NCBI GenBank assembly: GCA_028291985.1
Contig: JAQGNE010000021.1
Coordinates: 1-64,000, forward strand
Origin: Polaromonas sp.
GTDB taxonomy: Bacteria > Pseudomonadota > Gammaproteobacteria > Burkholderiales > Burkholderiaceae_C
Length of the DNA stretch: 64,000 nt
Direction: 5' to 3'
The translations under genes and the position numbers were made by a program. Positions 37,801-45,889 of the stretch are shown here, piece after piece (within the stretch, counting starts at the first letter, position 1; each line of letters begins with the position of its first letter). The notes beneath the pieces are model-generated. The model saw nothing but the letters and a program-made list of their open reading frames with translations, was not told where the DNA came from and did no database searches.

Positions 37801-40800
37801 GGGCTGGCAGATCAGGCACATGACGCCTCAGGTGAAAGTACTCAGCCGGCGCCGCTGCCAAGTAACGATCTGAGCCGGCAGTTTTTGGTAGTTGAGGCTG
37901 CGTCCGAAACCAATAACCTGGAAACAGGCAAAGAAGGCGATGCCGCCATCGAGGCTCTGTTTATCGATGTGCCTACGCCGGCTGAAGATGGCGAGGCGTT
38001 GGCTTGGGTCCGTTCGGATGGCCATGCCGATGACCTGACGTCGAACCCGTTGCCGCCTGAGATTGCCGCGCTTGATGTTGAACCGGTGGTAGAGACGGTT
38101 AAGCCGCCTGAAGTTCTTGCAGTTGAACTAAATCAAGCGGAGGAAGCTGTCGAATCCGCTGCATCAGCTTCATCTCTAGTAGACGAGATCGAAGCCACCA
38201 GCGCTGAAACGGAATTCTTCGACAGTAGCGTGGAGGAGCAGATCAAGGTCATTGGTAATTTGCGTATCGGCATACCGCTTTACAACGTGTACCTCAACGA
38301 GGCTGACGAGTGGTCTCGTCGTCTTGTGACTGATCTGTCCGAGTGGGCGTTCGAGCGGCAGCATCCCGTCAACGACCTGACCGTCGGGTTTGCACATTCT
38401 CTTGCTGGTAGCTCCGCAACCGTTGGTTTTGAGGGCCTGTCCGAGATTTCCCGAGCGCTCGAGCATGCGTTGCAGCAGTCCCAAAACCATGACAGCGAGA
38501 GCATTACGCAGGAGCATGCGGCGCTGTTTTTGGCAGCGGCCGAAGACATACGACGCCTGCTGCATCAATTTGCAGCGGGCTTTTTGAAAGAGCCAGATGC
38601 TGGCATGCTGCAGCGGCTGAAGATGGTTGATTTTGTCGATCTAGCGCCCCCCGTTGAGTTGGGCGACGACAGTCTTGATCTCTCGGGCACGGAACCCGCA
38701 GCCGCTGTTGCCGCTTCAGCCGGTTTTGCGCCGGTCGAAGAAACTGCGATTCCGGGAACCCCGCCGGCACAGGCTGCTTCTGCCAGCAATAAACCCGTCG
38801 CTACCAACCTGCAAAGTGCGGCTGCTCAAACCGTGGCCGTACAAGCACCTCAGGATGCGCTTGAGGCATTGGCATTGCGCCGGGCCGAGGCTGCTCCCCC
38901 GGTGCCGGTAGCGAGCGTACCTATGCCTCCGCTGCAGGTGAGCAGTTTCAGTGACGACGAGATCGATGCGGTCGACGCCATCGATGCTGAACTGTTCCCT
39001 ATTTTCGAAGAAGAAGCAGCCGAACTCGTGCCTCAGCTCGGCGCAGTCATGCGCCAGTGGGTTGCCCGACCGACCAACCAGGGTGGGCGCATGGAAGTTT
39101 TGCGCGTGCTGCACACGCTAAAGGGAAGTGCCCGCTTGGCAGGCGCATTGCGCTTGGGGGAGATGGCGCACCGCATTGAATCGGAAATCGAGTTTCTGGG
39201 CTCGGAAGCCTCAGCTGCACAAGATTTCGAGTCTTTGCTCGTTCGATTCGACATGCTGGAAGGCAACTTTGAAGCATTGCGGGCAGCCGATCTGCCGAGC
39301 TTTGTTGTGCAACCCCTGCAGCCACTGCGTGCAACTGGGACATCGGCGCATGATGAAGTTGCACCGGCATCTACCGATGCTGCAGTGCCATCGATGGAGC
39401 CGCTTGACAGCGCCTTGATGGACATGACAGAGGCTGATCTTCAACTCCTGTCCGAGTTGGACAGCTCGGCGAGCGAGGCTGACATATCGGCTGACTCGCA
39501 GGCAGCGTCACGGGTCATGGTACCGGCGCCGCAGGCCATGGCGATGCAGCCGGTTCGGCAGGCCGCGTCGGCGTCTATTCGTGTGCGGTCCCAGCTGCTC
39601 GACCGCATGGTCAACCAGGCCGGTGAGGTGATGATCACGCGTTCACGGCTTGAAGTCGAGCTCGGCCAGCTGCGTGCGTCATTGGGCGACATGAACGGCA
39701 ACTTGAACCGCTTGCGCCAGCAATTGCGTGATATCGAGTTGCAGGCAGAAACCCAGATGCAGTCACGGTTGGCCCAGGCCAAGGAACTGCAAGCCGGTTT
39801 TGATCCGCTCGAGTTTGACCGGTTCACACGGGTTCAGGAACTGACCCGGATGATGGCGGAGTCGGTCAATGACGTCGCGACGGTGCAGCGCACCTTGCAG
39901 CGCACTGTGGAAGCAACCGAGGACGATCTGATTGCCCAGGCACGTCAGACACGCGAACTCCAGCGCGATCTGCTGCGTACTCGCATGGTCGAGTTCGAGG
40001 GCATTTCCGACCGTCTGTACCGTGTGGTGCGCCTGGCTTCCAAGGAAACCGGCAAGCAGGTCAGGCTGGACCTTCTCGGCGGCACGATCGAGATGGACCG
40101 GGCCATGCTGGACCGTATGACGCCTGCATTTGAGCATTTGCTGCGTAACTGCGTGGCACACGGCATCGAGAGCCCTGAGGTGCGCGGCAAGGCAGGCAAG
40201 GACCCTGTGGGCTTGATCACCGTTCACCTACGCCAGGAAGGTAACGACGTGTCGGTTGACTTCAGCGACGACGGTGCTGGTCTCGACCTAAGCCGCATCC
40301 GGGAGAAGGCTGTCGCGTCAGGGCTGATTGCTCCTGACCAGCAATTGAGCAGCGCAGAAGCCGCGAACCTGATCTTCTTGCCGGGCTTCTCCACCGCATC
40401 GCAGGTTACCGAACTGGCAGGCCGTGGCATCGGCATGGATGTGGTGCGTTCCGAGATCAACAGCATCGGCGGCCGCATAGAGACTACCACCGTGGAAGGA
40501 AGCGGAACCCACTTCAAGCTGGTATTGCCGCTGACCACCGCGGTGACGCAGGTGGTAATGCTGCGTGCTGGAAGCCTGTCCATCGGGGTTCCTGCCAACC
40601 TGGTCGAAACCGTGCGCCGAGCCACTGCCAAGGATCTGCAGCAGGCCTACAACACCGGTTTGCTTGATGTTGCCGGCGAGATGGTTCCGTTCTACTGGTC
40701 GGGGGCCTTGCTACAGGCGTCGCACCGTAGCGGTGAGGTGCAAGGCAAGACGACGCCGGTGGTGGTATTGCGCAGCGCAGCGCAGAAAATCGCCGTGCAC

Positions 40801-41439
40801 GTCGATGAGGTGCTGGGTAACCAGGAGGTGGTGGTCAAGAATCTCGGACCGCAGCTTTCGCGTCTGCCTGGCCTTGCCGGCCTGTCGGTGCTTGCATCCG
40901 GTGCCGTGGTTCTGATCTACAACCCGGTGGCACTGTCGACCATTTACGGCGCGCAGGCCCGTGCTTTGAGCCAGGATAGCGCAGAGCCGCACATGCTCGA
41001 AGCTTCCGCGGTGCAAGGTGGCACCAGGGCTGCCATCGCCATGCCCGCCGTGAACCGGATTCCGCTGATCATGGTGGTGGATGATTCGATAACCGTGCGG
41101 CGCGTGACGCAGCGCCTGTTGCAGCGCGAAGGGTATCGCGTGGTCATGGCCGCCGACGGTCTGCAGGCGCTGGAGCGGCTGCAGGATGAGCTCCCTGCAG
41201 TTGTGTTGTCGGACATTGAAATGCCCCGCATGGACGGTTTCGATCTGGCACGCAACATCCGTGGCGATGCACGGCTGAAAGCGCTGCCTATCGTGATGAT
41301 CACTTCTCGTATTGCTGAAAAACACCGAGATCATGCCAAAGAGCTGGGCGTTGACCACTACCTGGGCAAGCCGTATTCCGAAGACGAATTGATGGGCCTG
41401 GTGCGTTACTACTGCAACCGCGAACTGGCAGTGGCCTGA
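34840..41439 (+). CDS. pilL: Hybrid histidine kinase PilL/ChpA (CheA-type, multi-Hpt)
   Basis: A 2199-residue kinase. The N-terminal 600 residues are helical with one degenerate Hpt-like segment. Three clear Hpt domains carry His757 (RRAFHTLKGSSRMVG), His1186 (GFAHSLAGSSATVGF) and His1425 (VLHTLKGSARLAG). They are separated by long acidic, Ala/Pro-rich linkers (about 600-710, 800-1120, 1265-1370, 1480-1570). Then come the CheA dimerisation helices (about 1580-1680), the ATPase (HLLRNCVAHGIESP; GRGIGMDVVRSEI), a CheW domain (about 1900-2040) and a receiver with Asp2125 (VLSDIEMPRMDG). It phosphorylates PilG and PilH. A strong hairpin terminator follows. Confidence 0.96.
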   Translation: MQSNAFNSTATELDPAINDLGPLAWVLDELRKSLDGAAKALKRFVRDAEAARGSDLGALDASQLRLARQQLHQAVGALEMVGLAGPALVLRSMEAAVQRFVQQPGQCSQDAAAKIERASFALTEYLEGLLADRPVSAVSLFPQYRDVQELVRADRIHPADLWANEWRWLEPQFEPRVPAQVYGDAVRATFDQSVLQIMKGNTRQSALTLKELALGLSVGQADRQCRIFWVLAAAYFEAITHGLIGSDVYVRRAASRILLQYLALSKGNPTISERLAQDLLFFCSQAIAARAIDTPVLSAVRAVYGLARFRPVEYETVQFGRFDPALLAQARKRIVSAKETWSSLSAGDVNKFKLVVDQFSLVTDSLVKLHPPSEPLAQALTRAVEKTAQSGTAPDIELAMEVATSVLYLEAAFEDLDPRDAQLADRTRHLAERLDGVRTGGQPQPLESWMEELYRRVSDKQTMGSVVGELRVSLSELEKSLDQFFRNPADKAVLRGVPGQLSQMRGVLSVLGLGQASQAVLRMRDSVEQMLVTEVDEQHARAAGTFDALGNNLGALSFLIDMLNYQPSLAKKLFVYDDVKGELKPLMGRTNRIEDAAASITVHGEEQANAGTSADVVADIGDAAKSTLADLDMGAFDVVAQCPAIVAPAQEVSLIDAQAGKQPTEQPAELSVQLAAEFTADVSAEYLLTSSSAADLAPLTQVVEATTETDDFEEDDLLDIFLDEAREVSTNGLEAVRALAEEPGDISQLTILRRAFHTLKGSSRMVGLTVFGDAAWSMEQVLNSWLADQKPASKPLQALAGDALAGFALWIEDIASGQDKHWDALSFQIPADAMRTEGRSIPLVLPTCAVSDSSGTVAPQATALPLVVMDDEALPLSLEPVLVDVTASGGQADDIYARFDFGLSDTSTTVVTVASPDLADAEDYMLELSEPMSDAGIPALYLSTPIASMDEPVAANGAPNAEPQAIETQTSEVDGFSFDADVEIDNPGLADQAHDASGESTQPAPLPSNDLSRQFLVVEAASETNNLETGKEGDAAIEALFIDVPTPAEDGEALAWVRSDGHADDLTSNPLPPEIAALDVEPVVETVKPPEVLAVELNQAEEAVESAASASSLVDEIEATSAETEFFDSSVEEQIKVIGNLRIGIPLYNVYLNEADEWSRRLVTDLSEWAFERQHPVNDLTVGFAHSLAGSSATVGFEGLSEISRALEHALQQSQNHDSESITQEHAALFLAAAEDIRRLLHQFAAGFLKEPDAGMLQRLKMVDFVDLAPPVELGDDSLDLSGTEPAAAVAASAGFAPVEETAIPGTPPAQAASASNKPVATNLQSAAAQTVAVQAPQDALEALALRRAEAAPPVPVASVPMPPLQVSSFSDDEIDAVDAIDAELFPIFEEEAAELVPQLGAVMRQWVARPTNQGGRMEVLRVLHTLKGSARLAGALRLGEMAHRIESEIEFLGSEASAAQDFESLLVRFDMLEGNFEALRAADLPSFVVQPLQPLRATGTSAHDEVAPASTDAAVPSMEPLDSALMDMTEADLQLLSELDSSASEADISADSQAASRVMVPAPQAMAMQPVRQAASASIRVRSQLLDRMVNQAGEVMITRSRLEVELGQLRASLGDMNGNLNRLRQQLRDIELQAETQMQSRLAQAKELQAGFDPLEFDRFTRVQELTRMMAESVNDVATVQRTLQRTVEATEDDLIAQARQTRELQRDLLRTRMVEFEGISDRLYRVVRLASKETGKQVRLDLLGGTIEMDRAMLDRMTPAFEHLLRNCVAHGIESPEVRGKAGKDPVGLITVHLRQEGNDVSVDFSDDGAGLDLSRIREKAVASGLIAPDQQLSSAEAANLIFLPGFSTASQVTELAGRGIGMDVVRSEINSIGGRIETTTVEGSGTHFKLVLPLTTAVTQVVMLRAGSLSIGVPANLVETVRRATAKDLQQAYNTGLLDVAGEMVPFYWSGALLQASHRSGEVQGKTTPVVVLRSAAQKIAVHVDEVLGNQEVVVKNLGPQLSRLPGLAGLSVLASGAVVLIYNPVALSTIYGAQARALSQDSAEPHMLEASAVQGGTRAAIAMPAVNRIPLIMVVDDSITVRRVTQRLLQREGYRVVMAADGLQALERLQDELPAVVLSDIEMPRMDGFDLARNIRGDARLKALPIVMITSRIAEKHRDHAKELGVDHYLGKPYSEDELMGLVRYYCNRELAVA

Positions 41440-41532
41440 TGATGCCGGGCCGTGATGGCTGGCTGGCAGGTGGTGTCCTGCCCCCGCTGGCGCTTGCAAG
41501 TGCCTGGCTGACGCTGGGGCGCAATTGCCAAC

Positions 41533-41560
41533 AAATAAGCACCGGCTTCGGTGCTTATTT
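41533..41560. terminator. Bidirectional Rho-independent terminator
   Basis: AAATAAGCACCG (41533-41544) pairs perfectly with CGGTGCTTATTT (41549-41560) around a GCTT loop, a 12-bp stem with T-rich exits on both strands. It ends the pil operon from the left and can stop photolyase transcripts from the right. Confidence 0.9.
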
Positions 41561-41702
41561 ATGGCCGGGCAAAGGAGAGCGATGACGGCAAGCCTTCGGT
41601 ACCGCACATGCTGCCTTTTCTTTCGGTCGGGTGCAGGCAACCACCGTAAGAGCAAAATTTTAATGTTTTTGGCCTTAAGCCTAATAACCGAAAGGGGTTT
41701 AA

Positions 41703-41719
41703 GCTATCCAACCAATAGC
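41703..41719 (+). repeat. Dispersed hairpin repeat, copy 5 (core only)
   Basis: The core GCTATCCAACCAATAGC lies across the 3' end of the photolyase gene. Its reverse strand encodes the final Leu-Leu-Val-Gly-stop of that protein. Confidence 0.6.
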
Positions 41720-43191
41720 GACGACCTAACTGTCTTGACCACGCTGTAGCGTTGCAGGGTGCGCTCTCTGGCGATGCTGTGCTCGACCACTGGCAAGGGG
41801 TAGTTTTTGCCTAGGTCCACGCCAGCGGTTTTCAGGTCTGCGGCCTTCGCCAGCCACGGCGCATGTATTGCAGGCGCGGGCAGGTTGGCCAGCACCGGCA
41901 GGTAGCAGTGGATGAACTTGCCCGCAGGATCAAACTTTTCGCTTTGGCTTATCGGGTTGAAAATACGGAAATAGGGTTGCGCATCGCAGCCGCTGCTGGC
42001 AGCCCATTGCCAGCCGCCGTTGTTAGAGGCCAGGTCGTAGTCGTTGAGCTTTTCGGCAAAGTACCGCTCGCCCCAGCGCCAGTCCAGACCCAGATCTTTC
42101 GTCATGAAGCTGGCCACCACCATGCGCAGCCGGTTGTGCAAATAACCTGTCTGGTTGATCTGCGCCATGGCTGCGTCCACCAATGGATAACCCGTCTGGC
42201 CCTTGCACCAGACATCAAACAGCAAGAGGGCCGCTTCGCCCTGTTCCCATTTGATGCGATCGTATTCGGGCTTGAAGGCCTGCTGGGCCACATGCGGAAA
42301 ATTGGCCAGTATCTGCGCGTAAAAATCGCGCCAGATCAACTCGCTCAACCACACCGCAGCGCCCGGGCTGCCCTGGCCTTGCTCTTCAAACGCGAGCGCA
42401 GCCAGCCTGCGTATCGATACCGTGCCAAAGCGCAGATGAACGCCGAGGTAGCTGGGCCCCTTGATGGCCGGGAAATTGCGGGTCGCGCCGTAATCCACCA
42501 TTCGGGAGGTGAAATCCTCAATCAGTTGCTGCGCGCCCTGGCTGCCCACCGGAATGCCAAGCGTCTGCAAATTGCTGGTTTCAAATCCGATCGCCTGCAG
42601 CGATGGAACGCCCCGCTTCATGTCAGCCGGAAGCGGCGCCAGCGACGCAGCATAGGTTTCAACCGGGTAGGGCTTCAGGTAAAAGGCATCCAGCTTCCTC
42701 ATCCAGGCATTTTTATAAGGCGTAAAGACGCTGTAGGGCTTCGACGCCAGTGTCAGGATTTCCGCGCGTTCAAAGATCACGTGGTCCTTGAAGGTGTGAA
42801 AGGCCACGCCGCGCGCCTCCAGCAGTGCCTGCACCCGCGCGTCACGCGCGATCGCCTGAGGTTCGTAATCGTGGTTTGCAAATACCGCATCAACGCCAAG
42901 CGTGGCCGCCAGACCGGCGCAGGCATCACTGGCAACCGCGTGCAGCACGATCAGGCCGCCCTGCGCAGAGCCAGCCAGCCTGCCCAGCTGCCCATCCAGG
43001 TCCACCAGAGACTCGCGGATAAATTCCACACGCCGATCGCAGCGCGGCAGAGGATCGATGATGTCGCTGTCAAACACGAAGACGCAAAACACCTGCTCAC
43101 AGGATTTGAGGGCATGGTAAAGCGCTGCGTTGTCGTGCGTGCGCAGGTCCCGCCTGAACCACATCAGGCCCTTTTGGTATTGTTTGGGCAT
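41704..43191 (-). CDS. phrB: Deoxyribodipyrimidine photolyase
   Basis: A 495-residue class I photolyase from the ATG at 43191 (MPKQYQKGLMWFRRDLRTHDN); the frame continues upstream only as a shadow of yqgE. The N-terminal antenna domain has LMWFRRDLRTHDNAALYHAL. The FAD-binding C-terminal domain has LIWRDFYAQIL, YPLVDAAMAQINQTGYLHNRLRMVVASFMTKDLGLDWRWGE and NNGGWQWAASSGCDAQPYFRIFNP. It repairs cyclobutane pyrimidine dimers with light. The last codons lie in a dispersed repeat core. Confidence 0.95.
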   Translation of the reverse strand: MPKQYQKGLMWFRRDLRTHDNAALYHALKSCEQVFCVFVFDSDIIDPLPRCDRRVEFIRESLVDLDGQLGRLAGSAQGGLIVLHAVASDACAGLAATLGVDAVFANHDYEPQAIARDARVQALLEARGVAFHTFKDHVIFERAEILTLASKPYSVFTPYKNAWMRKLDAFYLKPYPVETYAASLAPLPADMKRGVPSLQAIGFETSNLQTLGIPVGSQGAQQLIEDFTSRMVDYGATRNFPAIKGPSYLGVHLRFGTVSIRRLAALAFEEQGQGSPGAAVWLSELIWRDFYAQILANFPHVAQQAFKPEYDRIKWEQGEAALLLFDVWCKGQTGYPLVDAAMAQINQTGYLHNRLRMVVASFMTKDLGLDWRWGERYFAEKLNDYDLASNNGGWQWAASSGCDAQPYFRIFNPISQSEKFDPAGKFIHCYLPVLANLPAPAIHAPWLAKAADLKTAGVDLGKNYPLPVVEHSIARERTLQRYSVVKTVRSSLLVG

Positions 43192-43302
43192 GCTGCAATG
43201 GTACTCACGCGCTTGAGCTTGCCAGCCCATCGCGGGTAGTCCCGCCAACTGTTTTACCCGCAACGTCGCTTTGAAAAAACAGCCTGTGCGTAAAATCGCT
43301 CC

Positions 43303-43890
43303 ATGGCTTTTGACTCCTCCCTGATCAACCTGACACACCATTTCCTGATCGCCATGCCCGGTCTGGAAGATGCCGCGTTTGCCAGGAGCGTCATCTACAT
43401 GTGCGAGCACAGTGAGCGAGGTGCATTGGGGCTGGTCATCAACAAGCCCAGCGACATCAACCTGAAGAATCTGTTTGACAAGGTCGAGTTGCCGCTGCAC
43501 CGGGAAGATCTGAGCGAAGCCCTTGTTTACCAGGGCGGCCCGGTGCAGACCGAGCGCGGTTTTGTGCTCCACGATTCGATGATGCCAGGCAGCGAATCCG
43601 TCTATGCGTCAACCATGACGATACCCGGCGGCCTGGAAATGACAACCTCTAAGGACGTGCTGGAGGCACTATCGACCGGCGCCGGGCCGCGCCGTATCTT
43701 TGTGTCGCTGGGTTACTCGTCCTGGGGCGAAGGCCAGCTTGAATCGGAAATTTCCGACAACAGCTGGCTGACGGTTGCAGCTGACCCAGCCGTGATTTTC
43801 GACACCCCGGTGGAGGAGCGCTATGCGCGGGCCCTGATGCTGCTGGGGCTCGAAAGCTGGAGGCTGTCTCCGGATGCCGGTCACGCCTGA
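43303..43890 (+). CDS. yqgE: YqgE/AlgH-family protein (UPF0301)
   Basis: A 195-residue protein with the family phrases LINLTHHFLIAMPGLEDAAFARSVIYMCEHSERGALGLVINKPS, VYQGGPVQTERGFVLHD and FVSLGYSSWGEGQLESEI. The biochemical function is not established; it commonly sits before yqgF, as here, where the two genes overlap by 17 bases. It begins the plus-strand operon running to plsC. Confidence 0.95.
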   Translation: MAFDSSLINLTHHFLIAMPGLEDAAFARSVIYMCEHSERGALGLVINKPSDINLKNLFDKVELPLHREDLSEALVYQGGPVQTERGFVLHDSMMPGSESVYASTMTIPGGLEMTTSKDVLEALSTGAGPRRIFVSLGYSSWGEGQLESEISDNSWLTVAADPAVIFDTPVEERYARALMLLGLESWRLSPDAGHA

Positions 43891-44332
43891 GGCTGGTAGG
43901 CTATTGTCCGCACAGCCGGTGACGGTGACGGTGACGGTGACAGCGACGGGCTTTCAGACTTTTCTGGCATTCGATTTCGGCCTTAAACGTACCGGCGTTG
44001 CCACCGGCAACCTGATCACCCGCACCGCCACGCCGCAGGCCACCATCAGCGCGAGCGGTGATGCACGGTTTGTCGCCATCGCGGGTCGTTTAAAGCAGTG
44101 GCAACCAGATGCGCTGGTGGTCGGTGTTCCGTTTCATCCCGATGGCGCCAGCCACGACAATACCCTGCGCGCCCGGAAGTTTGCGCGCCAGCTTCGGGGC
44201 CGGTTCGGCCTGCAGGTTTTCGAAGTGGATGAACGCTACAGCACCACCGAGGCGCTGGCCGCTGGCGCCAAAGACGCGGATGCTGCGTCGGCATGCATCA
44301 TTCTTGAGCAATTTTTAAGGAGTCTTCCATGA
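43874..44332 (+). CDS. yqgF: YqgF/RuvX-family putative pre-16S rRNA nuclease
   Basis: A 152-residue RNase H-fold protein: FLAFDFGLKRTGVATGN with the first catalytic Asp, ALVVGVPFHPDG, FEVDERYSTTEAL with Asp-Glu, and the C-terminal acidic KDADAASACIILEQFL. The N-terminal leader of about 25 residues before the fold is unusual and encodes VTVTVTVT from a GGTGAC hexamer repeat. One of the GTGs in that repeat, or the ATG at 43874, is the start. It overlaps yqgE (17 bases) and pyrR (ATGA). Confidence 0.92.
   Translation: MPVTPEAGRLLSAQPVTVTVTVTATGFQTFLAFDFGLKRTGVATGNLITRTATPQATISASGDARFVAIAGRLKQWQPDALVVGVPFHPDGASHDNTLRARKFARQLRGRFGLQVFEVDERYSTTEALAAGAKDADAASACIILEQFLRSLP
43918..43941 (+). repeat. 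Tandem hexamer repeat (GGTGAC)4
   Basis: Four perfect GGTGAC units lie in the 5' part of yqgF and encode alternating Val-Thr. Each unit also contains a possible GTG start codon. Changes in copy number keep the frame. Confidence 0.9.
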
Positions 44333-44835
44333 GCAGCCTGACGCTGGATGCAGAAGCGCTTTACCGCGAACTGCTGGCGGGTATGCGGCCCTTGATGACC
44401 CGCTACGCGAGACCGCCCCTGCTGGTGGGTGTGGCGTCTGGCGGGGTCTGGCTGGCCCAGCGGCTGCAGGCTGATCTTGGGCTTTCGGGGCAGCCTGGCG
44501 TTTTGTCATCGTCCATGCACCGTGACGACTTTTCCCAGCGCGGTCTGGCCAGTGGAGGTACCACGCAGCTGCCGTTTGATGTCAATGCCGCTGACCTTAT
44601 CGTGGTGGATGATGTGCTGTACACGGGCCGCACGATACGGGCGGTGCTGAATGAACTCTTCGACTATGGCCGGCCCGCCAGCGTCAAGCTGGTGGTGCTG
44701 GTCGACCGGGGTGGACGCGAGCTCCCCGTACAGCCCGACCTTGCCGTGGCGCGCGTTTCGCTGCCCGCATCGCAAAGCCTGGAGCTCGCCAGGGACGACG
44801 CCGGGCAGTTCAGCTTCAAGGTGCAGGACAAGTGA
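44329..44835 (+). CDS. pyrR: PyrR-type bifunctional pyrimidine regulator/uracil phosphoribosyltransferase
   Basis: A 168-residue type I phosphoribosyltransferase. The PRPP-binding signature is ADLIVVDDVLYTGRTIRAVLNEL, with VGVASGGVWLA near the start and the family end of LVVLVDRGGRELPVQPDLA. In Gram-negative pyr operons PyrR may act mainly as an enzyme; no attenuator hairpin is visible before pyrB. It overlaps yqgF by ATGA and precedes pyrB by 64 bases. Confidence 0.92.
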   Translation: MSSLTLDAEALYRELLAGMRPLMTRYARPPLLVGVASGGVWLAQRLQADLGLSGQPGVLSSSMHRDDFSQRGLASGGTTQLPFDVNAADLIVVDDVLYTGRTIRAVLNELFDYGRPASVKLVVLVDRGGRELPVQPDLAVARVSLPASQSLELARDDAGQFSFKVQDK

Positions 44836-44899
44836 TGCGAGAGCGGCATAACGCCACAGGCATCACCGCCAATATCGACAACACAGGACAGGACTAGGC

Positions 44900-45889
44900 A
44901 TGCTGTACCGACGAAACCCGCAACTCAACAAGAATGGCGAGTTGATTCATCTGCTGTCGATCGAAGGCTTGCCCAGGGCCACGCTGACGCATATTCTGGA
45001 CACTGCAGCGAACTTTGTTTCGGTCAGCGACCGTGAGGTCAAAAAAGTCCCCTTGCTGCGCGGCAAGAGCGTGTTCAACCTGTTTTTTGAAAACTCGACC
45101 CGCACCCGCACCACCTTCGAGATCGCCGCCACGCGCTTGTCCGCCGATGTGATCAATCTTGACATCGCACGCTCGTCGGCGTCCAAAGGGGAGTCGCTGC
45201 TGGACACCATTGCCAACCTGAGTGCGATGGCAGCTGATATTTTTGTGGTGCGGCACGGCGAGTCAGGCGCGCCATACCTGATTGCCCAGCATGTGGCGCC
45301 GCATGTGCATGTGATCAATGCCGGGGACGGGCGGCACGCCCACCCGACGCAGGGCCTGCTGGACATGTACACCATCCGGCATTACAAAAAAGACTTCACC
45401 GGCCTGACGGTAGCCATCGTGGGCGATGTGCTGCACTCGCGCGTGGCCCGTTCGGACATCCATGCGTTGACCACGCTGGGCTGTCCTGAGGTGCGCGTCG
45501 TCGGCCCCAAGACACTGGTTCCAGCCGACATGGCGCAAATGGGCGTGCGTGTCTGCCACACGCTTGAGGAAGGTATCACCGGTGCCGACGTCATCATCAT
45601 GCTGCGGCTGCAGAACGAACGCATGACGGGCGCTCTGTTGCCCAGCAGCCAGGAATTTTTCAAGAGCTTCGGCCTGACGCCAGAAAAGCTGATACTGGCC
45701 AAGCCGGATGCCATCGTCATGCATCCGGGGCCTATCAACCGTGGCGTCGAGATCGATTCGGCGGTGGTGGACGGTGCGCAAAGTGTCATCCTGCCGCAAG
45801 TCACTTTCGGCATCGCTGTACGCATGGCGGTAATGAGCATTGTTGCGGGCACGGTTCGCACAGCGCAGGAAGCCCGGGAACCTGCATGA
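44900..45889 (+). CDS. pyrB: Aspartate carbamoyltransferase catalytic subunit
   Basis: A 329-residue transcarbamoylase. The carbamoyl-phosphate loop is [19 protein letters not shown], followed by [43 protein letters not shown] and [12 protein letters not shown]. It makes carbamoyl aspartate. The stop overlaps the start of the next gene by ATGA. In pseudomonads this class of ATCase assembles with an inactive dihydroorotase, and the next gene has exactly that character. Confidence 0.97.
   Translation: MLYRRNPQLNKNGELIHLLSIEGLPRATLTHILDTAANFVSVSDREVKKVPLLRGKSVFNLFFENSTRTRTTFEIAATRLSADVINLDIARSSASKGESLLDTIANLSAMAADIFVVRHGESGAPYLIAQHVAPHVHVINAGDGRHAHPTQGLLDMYTIRHYKKDFTGLTVAIVGDVLHSRVARSDIHALTTLGCPEVRVVGPKTLVPADMAQMGVRVCHTLEEGITGADVIIMLRLQNERMTGALLPSSQEFFKSFGLTPEKLILAKPDAIVMHPGPINRGVEIDSAVVDGAQSVILPQVTFGIAVRMAVMSIVAGTVRTAQEAREPA

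Noticed and set aside
43192-43572. Extension of the photolyase frame upstream of 43191
   Set aside because: It lies antisense to yqgE and does not match photolyase N-termini, which begin near LMWFRRDLR.
43918-43941. GGTGAC array as a possible CRISPR or VNTR locus
   Set aside because: It has only four short direct units without spacers; it is a simple hexamer tract.
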